Assembly: GCA_945902805.1 (NCBI GenBank)
Contig: CAMDMZ010000030.1
Coordinates: 1 to 54,621, forward strand
DNA length: 54,621 nt
Reading direction: 5' to 3'
Source: Propionivibrio dicarboxylicus
Lineage (GTDB): Bacteria; Pseudomonadota; Gammaproteobacteria; Burkholderiales; Rhodocyclaceae
Shown here: one piece after another, positions 8,170 to 18,485 of the stretch
How positions within the stretch are numbered: position 1 is the stretch's first letter
How the letters are laid out: each line of letters starts with the position of its first letter
The notes under the pieces: model-generated
Seen by the model: only the letters and a program-made list of their open reading frames with translations
Databases searched by the model: none
What the model was told of the DNA's origin: nothing
Program-made: the position numbers and the translations under genes

Positions 8170-9393
8170 TCAGAAATTTGCTGGATCTCGCCCAAGACCG
8201 CGTTGCAAGTCGGCTTGAATATCCACCAAATTCTCAAGACCCACGGCAATGCGCAGCAAGCCCTCATTGATGCCGCTGGCCGCACGCGCTTCGGCGGAAA
8301 TACGACCGTGGGTGGTCGAGGCCGGATGCGTAATCGTGGTCTTGGTGTCGCCAAGATTGGCCGTGATCGACAGCAGACGGCAATTGTCCACCACACGCCA
8401 AGCCGCCTCACGTTCCCCCTTGACCTCAAATGACAGGATCGCGCCGCCGGTCCGCTGCTGCCGCATGGCCAGGGCATGCTGCGGATGACTGGCCAAACCG
8501 GGATAGTGGACGCGCGCAACCGCCGGCTGTGCTTCCAGCCACTGTGCCAGCAGCAAAGCGGCGGCGGACTGTGCCTGCATGCGCAACGACAAGGTTTCCA
8601 GGCCCTTGAGAATCACCCAGGCATTGAAGGGCGACAGGGTCGGCCCGGTTGTGCGAAGAAACTTGAACACTTCGTCGGTCAAGGTCTTGTTGCCACAAAC
8701 CGCCCCGCCGAGGACGCGTCCCTGGCCATCCAGATACTTGGTCGCCGAATGAATCACCAGATCGGCACCGAGCAGCAAGGGCTTTTGCAGCGCCGGCGTA
8801 CAGAAACAGTTATCGACTGCCAGAAGCACTCCGGCTGCCCGCGCAATCGCTGAGATGGCCGCAATATCGAGCACTTCAGTTAGCGGATTCGACGGACTCT
8901 CGATGAAGATCAGCCGCGTAGTCGGGCGCAGAGATTCGCGAACGGCATCCAGATTGGTCGCCTCGACGAAACTGGTTTCAATACCAAAGCGCGGCAGGAT
9001 GGCGCCAAAGAGCTGCTGCGTGGCGCCAAATATACTGCGTGAGGCGACGATATGTTCGCCACTTTTCATCAGTGCCATGACCATCGCCAGGATGGCCGCC
9101 ATCCCGCTTGCCGTCGCAATACAGCCTTCGGCCTCTTCCAGCGCAGCGAGGCGCTGCTGCATGGTGGTCACGGTCGGGTTGGTGAAACGCGCGTAAACAT
9201 TGCCTTCTTCCGCGCCAGAAAAGCGTGCGGCGGCCTGGGCCGCGCTATCGAAGACGAAGCTGGAGGTCAGGTACATGGCCTCCGAATGTTCATTGAATTG
9301 ACTGCGCTCCTGACCGGCACGCACGGCCAATGTTTCGGGCCCCCAATGGTCGGCACCCGTGTCCGCGTGGTCGCTCTTGGGCACGGACGCCAT
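8170..9393 (-). CDS. metZ: O-succinylhomoserine sulfhydrylase
   Basis: The product has 407 residues and belongs to the Cys/Met-metabolism PLP enzyme family. It converts O-succinylhomoserine and sulfide to homocysteine in methionine synthesis. The PLP lysine is Lys219 in HSATKYLDG. Other family marks are NVYARFTNPT and SGMAAILA. The position directly after purF (start overlaps the purF stop, TAATG) is the standard betaproteobacterial arrangement for metZ and favours this over cystathionine gamma-synthase. It is the last gene of the long minus-strand run and ends directly against lpxH. Confidence 0.93.
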   Translation of the reverse strand: MASVPKSDHADTGADHWGPETLAVRAGQERSQFNEHSEAMYLTSSFVFDSAAQAAARFSGAEEGNVYARFTNPTVTTMQQRLAALEEAEGCIATASGMAAILAMVMALMKSGEHIVASRSIFGATQQLFGAILPRFGIETSFVEATNLDAVRESLRPTTRLIFIESPSNPLTEVLDIAAISAIARAAGVLLAVDNCFCTPALQKPLLLGADLVIHSATKYLDGQGRVLGGAVCGNKTLTDEVFKFLRTTGPTLSPFNAWVILKGLETLSLRMQAQSAAALLLAQWLEAQPAVARVHYPGLASHPQHALAMRQQRTGGAILSFEVKGEREAAWRVVDNCRLLSITANLGDTKTTITHPASTTHGRISAEARAASGINEGLLRIAVGLENLVDIQADLQRGLGRDPANF

Positions 9394-10931
9394 TACGCTG
9401 CTTGCACCAGATTCAAATCAAGTTGGCCACCGTCGCCATCATGACCATCGCCGTCATCGGCAGTATGTACTGATGGCGCGGCGCGCGCGTCCTCCATGCT
9501 CTGCAGGTAAAGCGGGGAAACGTCGCCGGTGATGTAGGTGCCGTCAAAACATGAGGTTTCAAACTGGGTAACGGTTGGATTGACGGCGCGCACGGCTTCC
9601 TTGAGTGCCGAAAGATCCTGATAGATCAAGGCGTCGGCGCCGATTTCCCGGCAAATTTCTTCGTCATTGCGGAAGGCCGCAATCAACTCGCTACGGGTCG
9701 GCATATCGATGCCATACACGTTAGGGAAACGCACCGGCGGCGAAGCGGAGGCGAAATACACTTTCTTCGCTCCGGCTTCGCGTGCCATGTTGATGATCTC
9801 GCGACTGGTCGTGCCGCGCACGATGGAATCGTCCACCAGCAATACATTGCGACCACGAAATTCCTGTGAAATGGCATTCAGTTTCTGGCGCACGGATTTC
9901 TTGCGCGAGGCCTGGCCCGGCATGATGAAGGTACGCCCAATGTAGCGATTCTTGACGAAGCCTTCGCGATAAGGAAGATTCAATACCCGCGCTAGTTCCA
10001 TCGCCGAATGACGACTTGAATCGGGAATTGGCATCACGGCGTCGATTTGCAGGTGAGGCTGCGTTTCGCGAATCTTTGCCGCGAGGAAGTCACCCATCTT
10101 GGCTCGCGTTTCGTACACGGAAATTCCGTCCATGACCGAATCCGGCCGCGCCAGATAAACAAACTCGAACATGCAGGGGGCGTGGAACGTGCGCTGCGCA
10201 CACTGACGGCTGATGAAGTTGCCTTGCAAATCGATCAGGACCGCTTCGCCCGGAGCCACGTCGCGCAACAGATGAAAGCCGAGCGTATCGATCGCCACGC
10301 TTTCCGACGCGACCATGTATTCCATGCCTTGGGGCGTTTCGTTACGTCCAATCACCAGTGGCCGAATACCATAGGGATCACGGAAAGCCAGCAGGCCGTA
10401 ACCGGCAATCATCGCCACCACGGCGTAAGCGCCCTTGGCGCGGCGATGGACGCCGGCAACGGCCTTGAAGATGGTTTCCGCATCGACCTGATAACCGGTG
10501 GATGCCACCTGCAACTCGTGCGCCAACACATTAAGCAGCACCTCGGAATCCGAGTTGGTGTTCATGTGCCGCAGATCCTGCAAGAACATGTCGCGCCGGA
10601 GCTCTTCCGAATTGGTGAGGTTACCGTTGTGCGCCAGCATCAAACCGAACGGCGAATTCACGTAGAAGGGTTGCGCCTCCGCCGGGTTATAAGCGGAGCC
10701 AGCAGTCGGGTAACGGCAATGCGCGATGCCCCAGTTACCCACCAGGTTGCGCATGTTGCGGGTGCGAAAGACGTCACGCACATAACCCGGCCCCTTGTGC
10801 ATATGGAAGCGTCCGGCCGCGCCCGTGGTGATGCCTGCGGCATCCTGACCGCGATGCTGCAAAACTTGCAGACCGTCGTAGAGCAACTGATTGACCGGAG
10901 TCGTTGCCACAACTCCCAGGATTCCGCACAT
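9393..10931 (-). CDS. purF: Amidophosphoribosyltransferase
   Basis: The product has 512 residues. It makes 5-phosphoribosylamine from PRPP and glutamine, the first step of purine synthesis. The N-terminal nucleophile Cys2 directly follows Met (MCGILGVV), as in proteins without a propeptide. [10 protein letters not shown] marks the glutaminase domain, and [13 protein letters not shown] is the PRPP-binding loop of the C-terminal domain. The last 30 residues are an Asp/Gly/His-rich tail ([12 protein letters not shown]). The gene lies 9 bases downstream of cvpA, the same pairing as in E. coli. Confidence 0.97.
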   Translation of the reverse strand: MCGILGVVATTPVNQLLYDGLQVLQHRGQDAAGITTGAAGRFHMHKGPGYVRDVFRTRNMRNLVGNWGIAHCRYPTAGSAYNPAEAQPFYVNSPFGLMLAHNGNLTNSEELRRDMFLQDLRHMNTNSDSEVLLNVLAHELQVASTGYQVDAETIFKAVAGVHRRAKGAYAVVAMIAGYGLLAFRDPYGIRPLVIGRNETPQGMEYMVASESVAIDTLGFHLLRDVAPGEAVLIDLQGNFISRQCAQRTFHAPCMFEFVYLARPDSVMDGISVYETRAKMGDFLAAKIRETQPHLQIDAVMPIPDSSRHSAMELARVLNLPYREGFVKNRYIGRTFIMPGQASRKKSVRQKLNAISQEFRGRNVLLVDDSIVRGTTSREIINMAREAGAKKVYFASASPPVRFPNVYGIDMPTRSELIAAFRNDEEICREIGADALIYQDLSALKEAVRAVNPTVTQFETSCFDGTYITGDVSPLYLQSMEDARAAPSVHTADDGDGHDGDGGQLDLNLVQAA

Positions 10932-10940
10932 GATGTTCCT

Positions 10941-11441
10941 CTATCGATACTTGATCCGCTTGGCCAGTTCTTGCGGTAGCCAGGGCTTGGCCGCAATCAC
11001 CGCCGTTTCGAGTGGTGGCGAGAACACTGCGTCGCGCCACCATGTCGCTGCCGGGAAAGGCGTCAGCCCGGCCAGCATCACTGCCACCACAACAATCAAC
11101 AAACCGCGCAACACACCAAAGCTTGCACCCAACAGGCGATCAAGCAGTCCAAGCCCGGCGGCAGTCACCAACAAGGACATCAAGCGTCGTGCAACCGCAA
11201 ATATCAGCAAGACACCGACCACAATGACTATATAGGCGACCAGAAGCCGTACCTCCGCCTGCGCAATTCGACCAACGAAAACGGCTGCCACATCATCAGC
11301 ACCGCCTCGCGCCGCCAAGAAAGCCACGACCCAGGCCGCCAGTGCCAAAATTTCACTAATCACGCCCCGCCATAAGCCAAGTAGCGCAGACAGAGCCATC
11401 ACGCTCAACACGACATAGTCGAACGCCGTCATCGCCATCAC
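10941..11441 (-). CDS. cvpA: CvpA-family inner-membrane protein
   Basis: The product has 166 residues with four predicted membrane helices (starting near FDYVVLSVMALSALLG, EILALAAWVVAFLAA, LLVAYIVIVVGVLLI and GVLRGLLIVVVAVML). CvpA proteins are linked to colicin V export and envelope homeostasis; the biochemical role is unsettled. It lies between the SPOR protein gene and purF, as usual for this group. Confidence 0.93.
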   Translation of the reverse strand: MMAMTAFDYVVLSVMALSALLGLWRGVISEILALAAWVVAFLAARGGADDVAAVFVGRIAQAEVRLLVAYIVIVVGVLLIFAVARRLMSLLVTAAGLGLLDRLLGASFGVLRGLLIVVVAVMLAGLTPFPAATWWRDAVFSPPLETAVIAAKPWLPQELAKRIKYR

Positions 11442-11444
11442 GCG

Positions 11445-12173
11445 TTACTTCGCTGCCACTGGCCCGCTAACGCCAATGATCTTGGCGCGCTCCTGCGCCT
11501 TCAATGCTGCATCGCGACTGGAAAATGGACCGGCGCGCACGCGGGTGCGGGCTCCCTGCGGCGTATCGACTTTTTCCGTGTAAGCCGGAAGTTTGATTTC
11601 CTTGAGCTTGGCTAGTAAGACTTTTACGCGGCCCAGCTCGCTGTACGCCCCCAGTTGAACCACCCATTGGTCACCGCCCGACTCGCTGGCGCCGCCCGCC
11701 AATGCCGCCGCTGCACGACTGGATTCCGCTGCGTCAGACTTTTTGCCATCCTTGGCTTCGGATTTGGTCTCTGTCTTGGTGTCGGGCTTTGTTTCGGACT
11801 TAGCCTCGGATTTAACTTCGGACTTAGCTTCCGGCTTTGAATCAGGCTTCGACTCGGATGCAACGACTAGATGCTCGGGTTTTGTTATCGCTGAACCTGA
11901 CTTCTCGCTGATACTTGGAGTATCCGCAGCGGCCTTCGATGCCTTCGGTGACGAACCACGCCCTTCGAAGGCGGCACCATCCTGACTGGGAATACGAACC
12001 TGGATTTCGGGACCGGCAGTCCGTGGTTCGTGATCCATCACCATCGGCAAAACGATCACGGCAAACAGGACGAGAGCAATCGCGCCAACGAGACGTCGTC
12101 TCGCGCGCTTCTTTAATTGCTCGTCTGCTTCACCGGGTGCGTCGGCCGAGTTATTTTGCGCCATGTTGCTCAC
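11445..12173 (-). CDS. SPOR-domain cell-division protein, DedD-like
   Basis: The product has 242 residues from a GTG whose first bases overlap the folC stop (GTGA); an ATG nine bases later (12164) is an alternative. A cytoplasmic Lys/Arg-rich head precedes one membrane helix (LVGAIALVLFAVIVLPMVM). A low-complexity linker of repeated Lys-Ser-Glu-Ala units follows (plus-strand bases about 11745-11860). The C-terminal SPOR domain runs from WVVQLGAYS to GVSGPVAAK and binds denuded septal peptidoglycan. DedD sits next to folC and cvpA in E. coli as well, which supports a division role. Confidence 0.9.
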   Translation of the reverse strand: MSNMAQNNSADAPGEADEQLKKRARRRLVGAIALVLFAVIVLPMVMDHEPRTAGPEIQVRIPSQDGAAFEGRGSSPKASKAAADTPSISEKSGSAITKPEHLVVASESKPDSKPEAKSEVKSEAKSETKPDTKTETKSEAKDGKKSDAAESSRAAAALAGGASESGGDQWVVQLGAYSELGRVKVLLAKLKEIKLPAYTEKVDTPQGARTRVRAGPFSSRDAALKAQERAKIIGVSGPVAAK

Positions 12174-13453
12174 ACCGTACGACCAAGTGCAGCAAGCACT
12201 GCAGCCACGGTGAGGAAGGATCCGAAGACCAGAATTCTATCATCTTCGCCCGCGTGATCCTGTGCGTAGCGCAGTGCCTCAATCGGGTTACTAAAACGAC
12301 CAGCGATGGTGGTTTGCGCTGCCTCCAGTCGGTCGGCCAAAAAGTCGGCGCTGGCGGCACGGCGGCTTTCAAGGGGGACGGGCAGCCAATCCGTAATGCG
12401 GCCTTTTACCGCATCAATGACCTGATCAATATCCTTGTCTGCCAACATACCGAACACGGCCCAGGTGCGCGGATGAAAACCCGTGTTGCCCAGGTTTTCG
12501 GCCAGCGTGCGTGCGGCCTGCGGATTGTGGGCAACGTCGAGAATGATCGTGGGACGGCCCGGCAGGGCTTGAAATCGTCCGGCCAATTCAACATCGATCA
12601 AGCCCTGGCGGATATCTTTCATCGCCACCGGCAGACAGTCGTGCAGGAGATCAATGACTTGCAGTGCCGTAGCCGCATTGGCCAATTGATTGTTCCCACG
12701 GAGTCCCGGATGAGCCAAGCCGCTGCGGCGACTGGCTGTTTTGCCAGGAGCTTGCGTCCAGAAAAGCCATTGCTGCTCCTGTCGCAGGTAGCCAAATTCG
12801 CGCCCCATTTGGAACAGCGGCGAACCCAGTTCCGCCGCATAGCTGACCAGCGACGCCGGCGGTGCCGAATCGCCGCAGACGACCGGCACCGATCTGCGGA
12901 AGATTCCTGCTTTTTCACGTCCGATGGCCTCCCGGTTCGAGCCGAGAAAATCCATGTGATCAAGATCGATCGTTGTCACCACGCTGACATCCGGATCGTA
13001 AACATTGGTGGCGTCGAGACGGCCACCGAGACCCACTTCAAGGATGACGACATCCAGATCTGCCGCCGCAAACACTTCCCAGGCGGCCAGCGTGCCAACT
13101 TCGAAATAAGTCAGGGACTGATCGCCCCGCGCCTGCTCAACACGGGCAAACGCAGCGCAAATAATCTCGTCGCTCACTGACCGTAGATCAATCCGGATTC
13201 GCTCGTTGTACTCCAGGAGATGCGGTGAAGTGTAGAGCCCGACGCGATAGCCCGCACTAGAAAATATCCGCTCCAGCATGGCACAGGTGGAGCCTTTGCC
13301 GTTGGTACCACCAACGAGGATCACCGGGCAGGTCTTGTTCTGCCCTAACGCATTCTTGACCGCCGCAACGCGCTCCAGCCCGAGTTCAATACCATCGCTG
13401 CCGCGCGGATGCCTGGCCTCGATACGAGCCAGCCAGTCGGCCAAGACTGACAT
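12170..13453 (-). CDS. folC: Folylpolyglutamate synthase / dihydrofolate synthase
   Basis: The product has 427 residues. It joins glutamate to dihydropteroate and then adds further glutamates to folates. The Mur-ligase-type ATP loop is GGTNGKGSTCAMLE, and the second nucleotide motif region includes EVGLGGRLDATN. The gene is followed with overlap by the SPOR protein gene and lies 6 bases after accD, the usual accD-folC-dedD-cvpA-purF string. A two-mismatch copy of the dispersed element (12339-12363) lies in its C-terminal part, read here as RRAASADFL. Confidence 0.96.
   Translation of the reverse strand: MSVLADWLARIEARHPRGSDGIELGLERVAAVKNALGQNKTCPVILVGGTNGKGSTCAMLERIFSSAGYRVGLYTSPHLLEYNERIRIDLRSVSDEIICAAFARVEQARGDQSLTYFEVGTLAAWEVFAAADLDVVILEVGLGGRLDATNVYDPDVSVVTTIDLDHMDFLGSNREAIGREKAGIFRRSVPVVCGDSAPPASLVSYAAELGSPLFQMGREFGYLRQEQQWLFWTQAPGKTASRRSGLAHPGLRGNNQLANAATALQVIDLLHDCLPVAMKDIRQGLIDVELAGRFQALPGRPTIILDVAHNPQAARTLAENLGNTGFHPRTWAVFGMLADKDIDQVIDAVKGRITDWLPVPLESRRAASADFLADRLEAAQTTIAGRFSNPIEALRYAQDHAGEDDRILVFGSFLTVAAVLAALGRTV
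12339..12363 (-). repeat. Dispersed 25-bp element, two mismatches, inside folC
   Basis: Twenty-three of 25 bases match the perfect copies. The orientation is the same as the lpxH copy, but the protein frame used differs (RRAASADFL). Confidence 0.65.
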
Positions 13454-13459
13454 ACGGTT

Positions 13460-14320
13460 TTAGACCGCAGGAACGCGCTGCAGGAGTGTCAGCAGCGAAG
13501 CGACACGATCACGGAGTTCGCGCCGGTCAACGATCATGTCGATGGCGCCCTTCTCCAGCAGGAACTCGGCGCGCTGAAAACCTTCGGGCAACTTCTCGCG
13601 CACCGTCTGTTCGATCACACGCGGACCAGCAAACCCAATCAGTGCACCCGGCTCGGCGATCACGACGTCACCAACGAAGGCAAATGAGGCCGATACACCA
13701 CCCATGGTGGGATCGGTCAAGATAGAAATGAAGGGCAACTTGTGCTGAGCCAGAAGACTGACGGCGGCAGTCGTCTTGGCCATCTGCATCAGCGAAAACA
13801 AGCCTTCTTGCATCCGAGCACCGCCCGAGGCGGTGATGCAGATGAAGGGAATTTGTTGCTCGATCGCGGCTTTCACGCCACGCACGAAACGTTCGCCGAC
13901 GACCGATCCCATTGAGCCACCGAGAAACTCGAATTCAAAGCACGCCACCACCACCTGCACGGTCTTGATCGCACCCTGCAAAACGACCATGGCATCCGCT
14001 TCACCGGTATCCGCATTGGCAGCCGCCAGCCGATCGATATAGCGTTTGCTGTCCTTGAACTTCAATGGATCGAGCGGCACGACTTCGGCACCAATCTCAA
14101 AGCGTCCCTCGGGATCAAGCAAAAGATCGAGCCGAACACGTGCGCGCAGGCGCAAATGGTGACCGCACTTGGGGCAGACATTCTGGTTGTTCTCCAGATC
14201 TGTGGTGTAAAGCACCGCTTCGCAGACCGGGCACTTCGACCACAAGCCCTCGGGCATGGAGCGCCGCACACCCTCGGCACGCTTGATTTTCGGTGGTAGT
14301 AACTTCTGTAGCCAACTCAT
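13460..14320 (-). CDS. accD: Acetyl-CoA carboxylase carboxyltransferase beta subunit
   Basis: The product has 286 residues. It transfers the carboxyl group from biotin carrier protein to acetyl-CoA, together with AccA. The zinc ribbon is at the N-terminus: CPVC about 30 residues in, then CPKCGHH. The crotonase-like core includes SGGARMQEG and [11 protein letters not shown]. It overlaps the end of trpA by 4 bases (ATGA), fitting the trpFBA-accD-folC unit. Confidence 0.97.
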   Translation of the reverse strand: MSWLQKLLPPKIKRAEGVRRSMPEGLWSKCPVCEAVLYTTDLENNQNVCPKCGHHLRLRARVRLDLLLDPEGRFEIGAEVVPLDPLKFKDSKRYIDRLAAANADTGEADAMVVLQGAIKTVQVVVACFEFEFLGGSMGSVVGERFVRGVKAAIEQQIPFICITASGGARMQEGLFSLMQMAKTTAAVSLLAQHKLPFISILTDPTMGGVSASFAFVGDVVIAEPGALIGFAGPRVIEQTVREKLPEGFQRAEFLLEKGAIDMIVDRRELRDRVASLLTLLQRVPAV

Positions 14321-15138
14321 CGCGACTCACCTTGCTGACTGACGGCATCCATAGCGCTACGTATTCCTGAGAGAAACGCCTGCACCCGCGCGGGCGCCTG
14401 TTCGGGCGGCCCACTTTCAATTTCTTCAATGATCCGGCTGCCAATCACCACGGCATCGGCAAATCGCGCAATCTTCGCTGCTGTGACGCCATCGCGGATA
14501 CCGAATCCGACACCGACAGGCATGCCCACCTGGCTGCGAATCAACGGTATGCGTGCGGCGACTTCGTCGAGATCGAGATTGCCGGAGCCGGTAACGCCCT
14601 TGAGCGACACGTAATACAAGTAACCGCTCCCTGCTTCGGCCACTTCAGCAAAGCGTGATTCTGTCGAGGTTGGTGCCAGCAGAAAAATCGGATCAAGTTG
14701 CTCGCGCTTGAGCACTGCCGAAAACTCGATGGATTCCTCGGGCGGATAATCAACGATCAACACCCCATCAACTCCAGCGGCGGCGGCATCACAGGCAAAC
14801 AGATCGATTCCATAAGCCTCGACCGGATTCGCATATCCCATCAGAACGACCGGTGTGGTCGAATTCTCGGCACGAAATTCACGCACCACGGCAAGGACCT
14901 TGCGCAAGCTCATGCCTTTGGCCAGAGCACGCTCCGAAGCTCGTTGAATAGTCGGACCATCAGCCATTGGATCTGAAAACGGAACCCCAAGCTCAATGAT
15001 GTCGGCCCCACCCGCGACCAGCGATCGCATCAAAGGCAGGGTTGCCGCTGGGTCAGGATCGCCGGCGGTGATGAAGGGGATCAATGCCTTGCGCCCTTCG
15101 GCGGCAAGGCGGGCAAAGGTTTGGGCAATTAGCGACAT
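14317..15138 (-). CDS. trpA: Tryptophan synthase alpha chain
   Basis: The product has 273 residues. It cleaves indole-3-glycerol phosphate and passes indole to TrpB. Key segments are [11 protein letters not shown], the catalytic Glu in [17 protein letters not shown], and the phosphate-binding GFGIRDG. The gene follows trpB after about 45 bases and overlaps accD. Confidence 0.97.
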   Translation of the reverse strand: MSLIAQTFARLAAEGRKALIPFITAGDPDPAATLPLMRSLVAGGADIIELGVPFSDPMADGPTIQRASERALAKGMSLRKVLAVVREFRAENSTTPVVLMGYANPVEAYGIDLFACDAAAAGVDGVLIVDYPPEESIEFSAVLKREQLDPIFLLAPTSTESRFAEVAEAGSGYLYYVSLKGVTGSGNLDLDEVAARIPLIRSQVGMPVGVGFGIRDGVTAAKIARFADAVVIGSRIIEEIESGPPEQAPARVQAFLSGIRSAMDAVSQQGESR

Positions 15139-15183
15139 GTGGGCAACCAGGGTGGCAAAGAGCGGCGGCTGGGTAAATCAAAT

Positions 15184-16395
15184 TCAGAACTGAATGCCGG
15201 ATTTTTCGGCGACGGTATGCATGTCCTTGTCGCCGCGACCGGAAAGATTGACGAGCAGAACTTGATCAGTCGCCAAGGTCGGTGCCAGTTTGGCGGCATA
15301 AGCCAGCGCATGACTCGATTCGAGTGCCGGAATAATGCCTTCATAACGACACAAGTCGTGGAACGCCTGCAATGCCTCATCATCGGTAATAGTGACGTAC
15401 TCGGCGCGACCACTATCCTTCAGCCAGGCATGCTCGGGACCGACGCCGGGGTAATCAAGGCCGGCCGAGATCGAGTGTGTTTCAATAATCTGACCATCTT
15501 CGTTCTGCAGCAGATAGGTACGGTTGCCGTGTAGAACCCCGGGGCGCCCCAAGGTCAGCGATGCGGAATGCTTGCCCGAGTCGATTCCAAAACCCGACGC
15601 CTCGACACCAATAAGCTTCACCTCCTTGCGGCCGATGTAGGGATAGAAGATCCCCATGGCATTCGAGCCACCACCGACACAGGCAATCACGGCATCGGGC
15701 TGACGTCCGGCGAGTTCAGGCATTTGCGTCAGGCATTCGGTGCCGATCACGGATTGAAAGTCACGCACCATCATTGGATAGGGATGCGGCCCGGCCACCG
15801 TGCCAATAATGTAGAAAGTATTGCCAACGTTGGTTACCCAATCCCGCATGGCTTCGTTCAACGCGTCCTTTAGGGTTTTTGATCCGGATTCCACCGGAAC
15901 GACCTTGGCTCCAAGGAGTTTCATGCGATAAACGTTAGCGGCTTGGCGTTTGATGTCCTCCGAGCCCATATAGACCACGCATTCCATGCCGTAGCGGGCC
16001 GCGACAGTCGCCGTGGCCACGCCGTGCTGACCAGCCCCGGTCTCTGCGATCACGCGAGGCTTGCCCATCCTGCGGGCCAGAAGCGCCTGACCGATGCAGT
16101 TGTTGATCTTATGTGCGCCGGTGTGATTCAAGTCTTCGCGCTTCAGGTAGATTTGCGCACCACCGAGCAAACCCGACCAGCGCTTGGCGTGGTAGATGGG
16201 GCTGGGGCGCCCTACGTAGTGCTTCAACTCATACTCAAATTCTGCCCGAAACTCTGGATCCTGCTGAGTCGCCGCGTAAGCCTCACGCAGTTCAGTCAGT
16301 GCGGGCATCAGTGTCTCGGCAACAAAGACACCGCCATAGGGGCCAAAATGCCCCCGGGCATCGGGAAGCCTATACGTTAAGTCCTGCATCTGCAT
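15184..16395 (-). CDS. trpB: Tryptophan synthase beta chain
   Basis: The product has 403 residues. The start at 16395 is chosen because GGAG lies 6 bases upstream and the resulting protein begins [21 protein letters not shown], as expected; the longer frame runs into trpF. The start lies 26 bases inside the end of trpF, so the genes are coupled. The PLP lysine is in [10 protein letters not shown], and GGGSNAMG is the phosphate loop. It condenses indole with serine. Confidence 0.97.
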   Translation of the reverse strand: MQMQDLTYRLPDARGHFGPYGGVFVAETLMPALTELREAYAATQQDPEFRAEFEYELKHYVGRPSPIYHAKRWSGLLGGAQIYLKREDLNHTGAHKINNCIGQALLARRMGKPRVIAETGAGQHGVATATVAARYGMECVVYMGSEDIKRQAANVYRMKLLGAKVVPVESGSKTLKDALNEAMRDWVTNVGNTFYIIGTVAGPHPYPMMVRDFQSVIGTECLTQMPELAGRQPDAVIACVGGGSNAMGIFYPYIGRKEVKLIGVEASGFGIDSGKHSASLTLGRPGVLHGNRTYLLQNEDGQIIETHSISAGLDYPGVGPEHAWLKDSGRAEYVTITDDEALQAFHDLCRYEGIIPALESSHALAYAAKLAPTLATDQVLLVNLSGRGDKDMHTVAEKSGIQF

Positions 16396-17014
16396 CGCGC
16401 ACTCCAGCAACAAATTCCTCGATACGGCGGGCATCCTTGATTCCTTTCGGCCCTCCCGTCACTTCCACTCCACTACTGACATCAACCGCCCATGGTCGGA
16501 CGGCACGTACTGCAGAGCCAACATTCGCCGGATGCAATCCACCGGAAAGAATCAACGGCAAGGGCAATTGAGCCGGAATCAGGCTCCAATCAAATACTTG
16601 GCCAGCGCCGCCATAGCCGTCGACAAACGCATCCACCAATAACGCCTGCGCACCCGAAAATTCAACTGCCGATTCTAGCAAATTGACACCCGGTCGCATC
16701 CGAATCGCCTTGATCCACGGGTGTCCGAATTGGGCGCAATACACCGCATCCTCGTCGCCGTGAAACTGCAGCAGGTCCAGCGGAAGCTCATGCATTACGT
16801 GCCTCACCTTTTCCGGCGACTCATTGACAAACAGCCCCACTCGTGTCACGAACGGTGGTACGGATCGAGCAAGCGCCTGCGCACGCTCGTTCATCACATA
16901 ACGCGGACTAGGCGGATAAAACACCAAACCGATCGCGTCGGCCCCAGCAACAAGTGCCGCGCGTAGATCCTGATCACGGGTGATGCCGCAAATCTTGATG
17001 CGCGTTCGGTTCAA
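16370..17014 (-). CDS. trpF: Phosphoribosylanthranilate isomerase
   Basis: The product has 214 residues and is a single-domain TIM barrel. The start is a TTG ([16 protein letters not shown]), with AGGGG about 12 bases upstream; no ATG is available before the conserved KICGIT active-site cysteine. Other motifs are [17 protein letters not shown] and LSGGL. It converts N-phosphoribosylanthranilate to CdRP. It lies 24 bases after truA and overlaps trpB. Confidence 0.95.
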   Translation of the reverse strand: MNRTRIKICGITRDQDLRAALVAGADAIGLVFYPPSPRYVMNERAQALARSVPPFVTRVGLFVNESPEKVRHVMHELPLDLLQFHGDEDAVYCAQFGHPWIKAIRMRPGVNLLESAVEFSGAQALLVDAFVDGYGGAGQVFDWSLIPAQLPLPLILSGGLHPANVGSAVRAVRPWAVDVSSGVEVTGGPKGIKDARRIEEFVAGVRDADAGLNV

Positions 17015-17038
17015 AACGTAATTGCCCCTGTCAATGAC

Positions 17039-17851
17039 CTAATCGTTCGCCAGCACTGCCAAACCAGTCCCCAATCGGGAATTTTTATCGCTTATCCCGG
17101 CGTCGAAGTGCCACACTGGATCATAGTCGACTCCTGTGAGATATAGCCCGGCAGGCGAGAAGGTTGGTGCTGCCGCTGACCTATTACGTCCGTCTACCAG
17201 TTGGCGTAACCAGGATGGTTGCTGCTTCCCGCTGCCAATTGTGACGAGCGACCCGACCAAATTTCGCACCATATGATGCAGAAAGGCATTGGCATGTAGC
17301 TCAAAAATGAGCATATTGCCGTCGCGCTGAATCGCTAACCGGTGCAGCGTGCGCACGGGCGACTTGGCCTGGCAATCGGCCGAACGAAACGAGGTGAAAT
17401 CATGTTCTCCGATGATACCCATGGCAGCCTCCTGCATCGCCGCGAGTTCCAAGGACCGGTGATACCAGCCGACCTTGCCATGCAACAAACCAGGGCGCTG
17501 CGGACGATTCAATAAAAGGTAACGATAATGTCGCCCAGTAGCGCTAAACCGGGCGTGAAACTCGTCTGCAACAACTTGGGCTCGTAGCACCGCAATCGCC
17601 TCGGGTAAATGAGCATTCACGCCGCGCACCCATGCTGACAAGGGCCGGACTGTATCGGTATCAAAGTGCACGACCTGTGCCAGCGCATGCACTCCGGCAT
17701 CGGTGCGACCTGCACAAACTACGCGCGTTGGCGTAGCAGCAATCACCGATAGTGCAGCTTCGACGGAATCTTGAACCGTTTTACCATTTGGCTGTGATTG
17801 CCATCCGAAAAATCCGTTGCCCGCGTATTCGATGACCAGAGCGATCCTCAC
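17039..17851 (-). CDS. truA: tRNA pseudouridine synthase A (positions 38-40)
   Basis: The product has 270 residues. The start is taken at the GTG of 17851 (VRIALVIEYAGNGFFGWQ), which overlaps the upstream stop as GTGA and gives the usual N-terminus; a GTG at 17875 would add eight atypical residues. The catalytic aspartate is in CAGRTDAGVHALAQ. TruA modifies the anticodon arm of many tRNAs. The fimV-truA-trpF neighbourhood is typical of beta- and gammaproteobacteria. Confidence 0.95.
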   Translation of the reverse strand: MRIALVIEYAGNGFFGWQSQPNGKTVQDSVEAALSVIAATPTRVVCAGRTDAGVHALAQVVHFDTDTVRPLSAWVRGVNAHLPEAIAVLRAQVVADEFHARFSATGRHYRYLLLNRPQRPGLLHGKVGWYHRSLELAAMQEAAMGIIGEHDFTSFRSADCQAKSPVRTLHRLAIQRDGNMLIFELHANAFLHHMVRNLVGSLVTIGSGKQQPSWLRQLVDGRNRSAAAPTFSPAGLYLTGVDYDPVWHFDAGISDKNSRLGTGLAVLAND

Positions 17852-18450
17852 AGCCAGGCCACTCCGAGCGACCACACCACAATTAACACAAGCAAACCAA
17901 GGAGAACGAAATCCGCGAGACGTAGAGTCTCTCGTGGCAAGTAGAAAACCTGCGGGGCAGGATCCAGTTCAGAACTAAGCTCAAGTCGTCGCAAGGTCAG
18001 TGCCAATCTCATCACCAACCGGTCGACATCGACACCAAGCGAGTTCAGGGGCGCAACGAGCCCATAACATCCGGTCAGCAAGGATGTTTGGTCAAGGCGC
18101 GAAAGCATGACTGACACCATGGCAATGGAGACAAGCAAGCGCGCGAGTTGCTCCCCCGCTTGCTGCAATCCATCGCTGGTGGCACCGGGAAGCCAAGTCA
18201 AGGGCATACCAGGAGTCATCCAGCCGAACAGAACAAGAATCGCCAGTATGATCCATCGGCTCCGCCGCAACAATCCATACAGAACTCGCCCTGAAACCAG
18301 GCTCGCCAGCAAAAAAAATGTCGCACTGGCTAGCCCGATCATTGGCCAAGGTAAAGCGATTACCCGTAGCAAGACAAGCATCCAAGCGAACAGAATCACT
18401 GAGGCGTTGAAACGCCGCAACGGTGTGATTCCCAAGCGAGAGTGCATCAA
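17848..18450 (-). CDS. Membrane protein resembling an EcfT/CbiQ transmembrane component
   Basis: The product has 200 residues with about five hydrophobic segments, three of them before residue 85 and one at the extreme C-terminus. The middle part (LTGCYGLVAPLNSLGVDVDRLVMRLALTLRRLE) resembles the coupling-helix region of EcfT/CbiQ proteins of energy-coupling-factor transporters. No ATPase or substrate-binding partner is encoded nearby. The gene is tucked between fimV (35 bases) and truA (4-base overlap). The function is unknown, and the EcfT relation is an impression from the sequence pattern. Confidence 0.65.
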   Translation of the reverse strand: MMHSRLGITPLRRFNASVILFAWMLVLLRVIALPWPMIGLASATFFLLASLVSGRVLYGLLRRSRWIILAILVLFGWMTPGMPLTWLPGATSDGLQQAGEQLARLLVSIAMVSVMLSRLDQTSLLTGCYGLVAPLNSLGVDVDRLVMRLALTLRRLELSSELDPAPQVFYLPRETLRLADFVLLGLLVLIVVWSLGVAWL

Positions 18451-18485
18451 GAATGCGACGTGCCGCCGAAGCGGACGGCACGCAT

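Noticed and set aside
10047-10979. Plus-strand open frame of 310 codons
   Set aside because: It is a shadow of purF on the opposite strand, without a ribosome binding site or recognisable domain.
11745-11860. Tandem-like DNA repeat in the SPOR protein gene
   Set aside because: It encodes a Lys/Ser/Glu-rich linker; the repeat is a low-complexity protein effect, not a separate element.
11915-13180. Plus-strand open frame of 421 codons
   Set aside because: It is antisense to folC and the SPOR gene, which have clear motifs and tight operon spacing; its composition is Arg/Gln/His-rich shadow coding.
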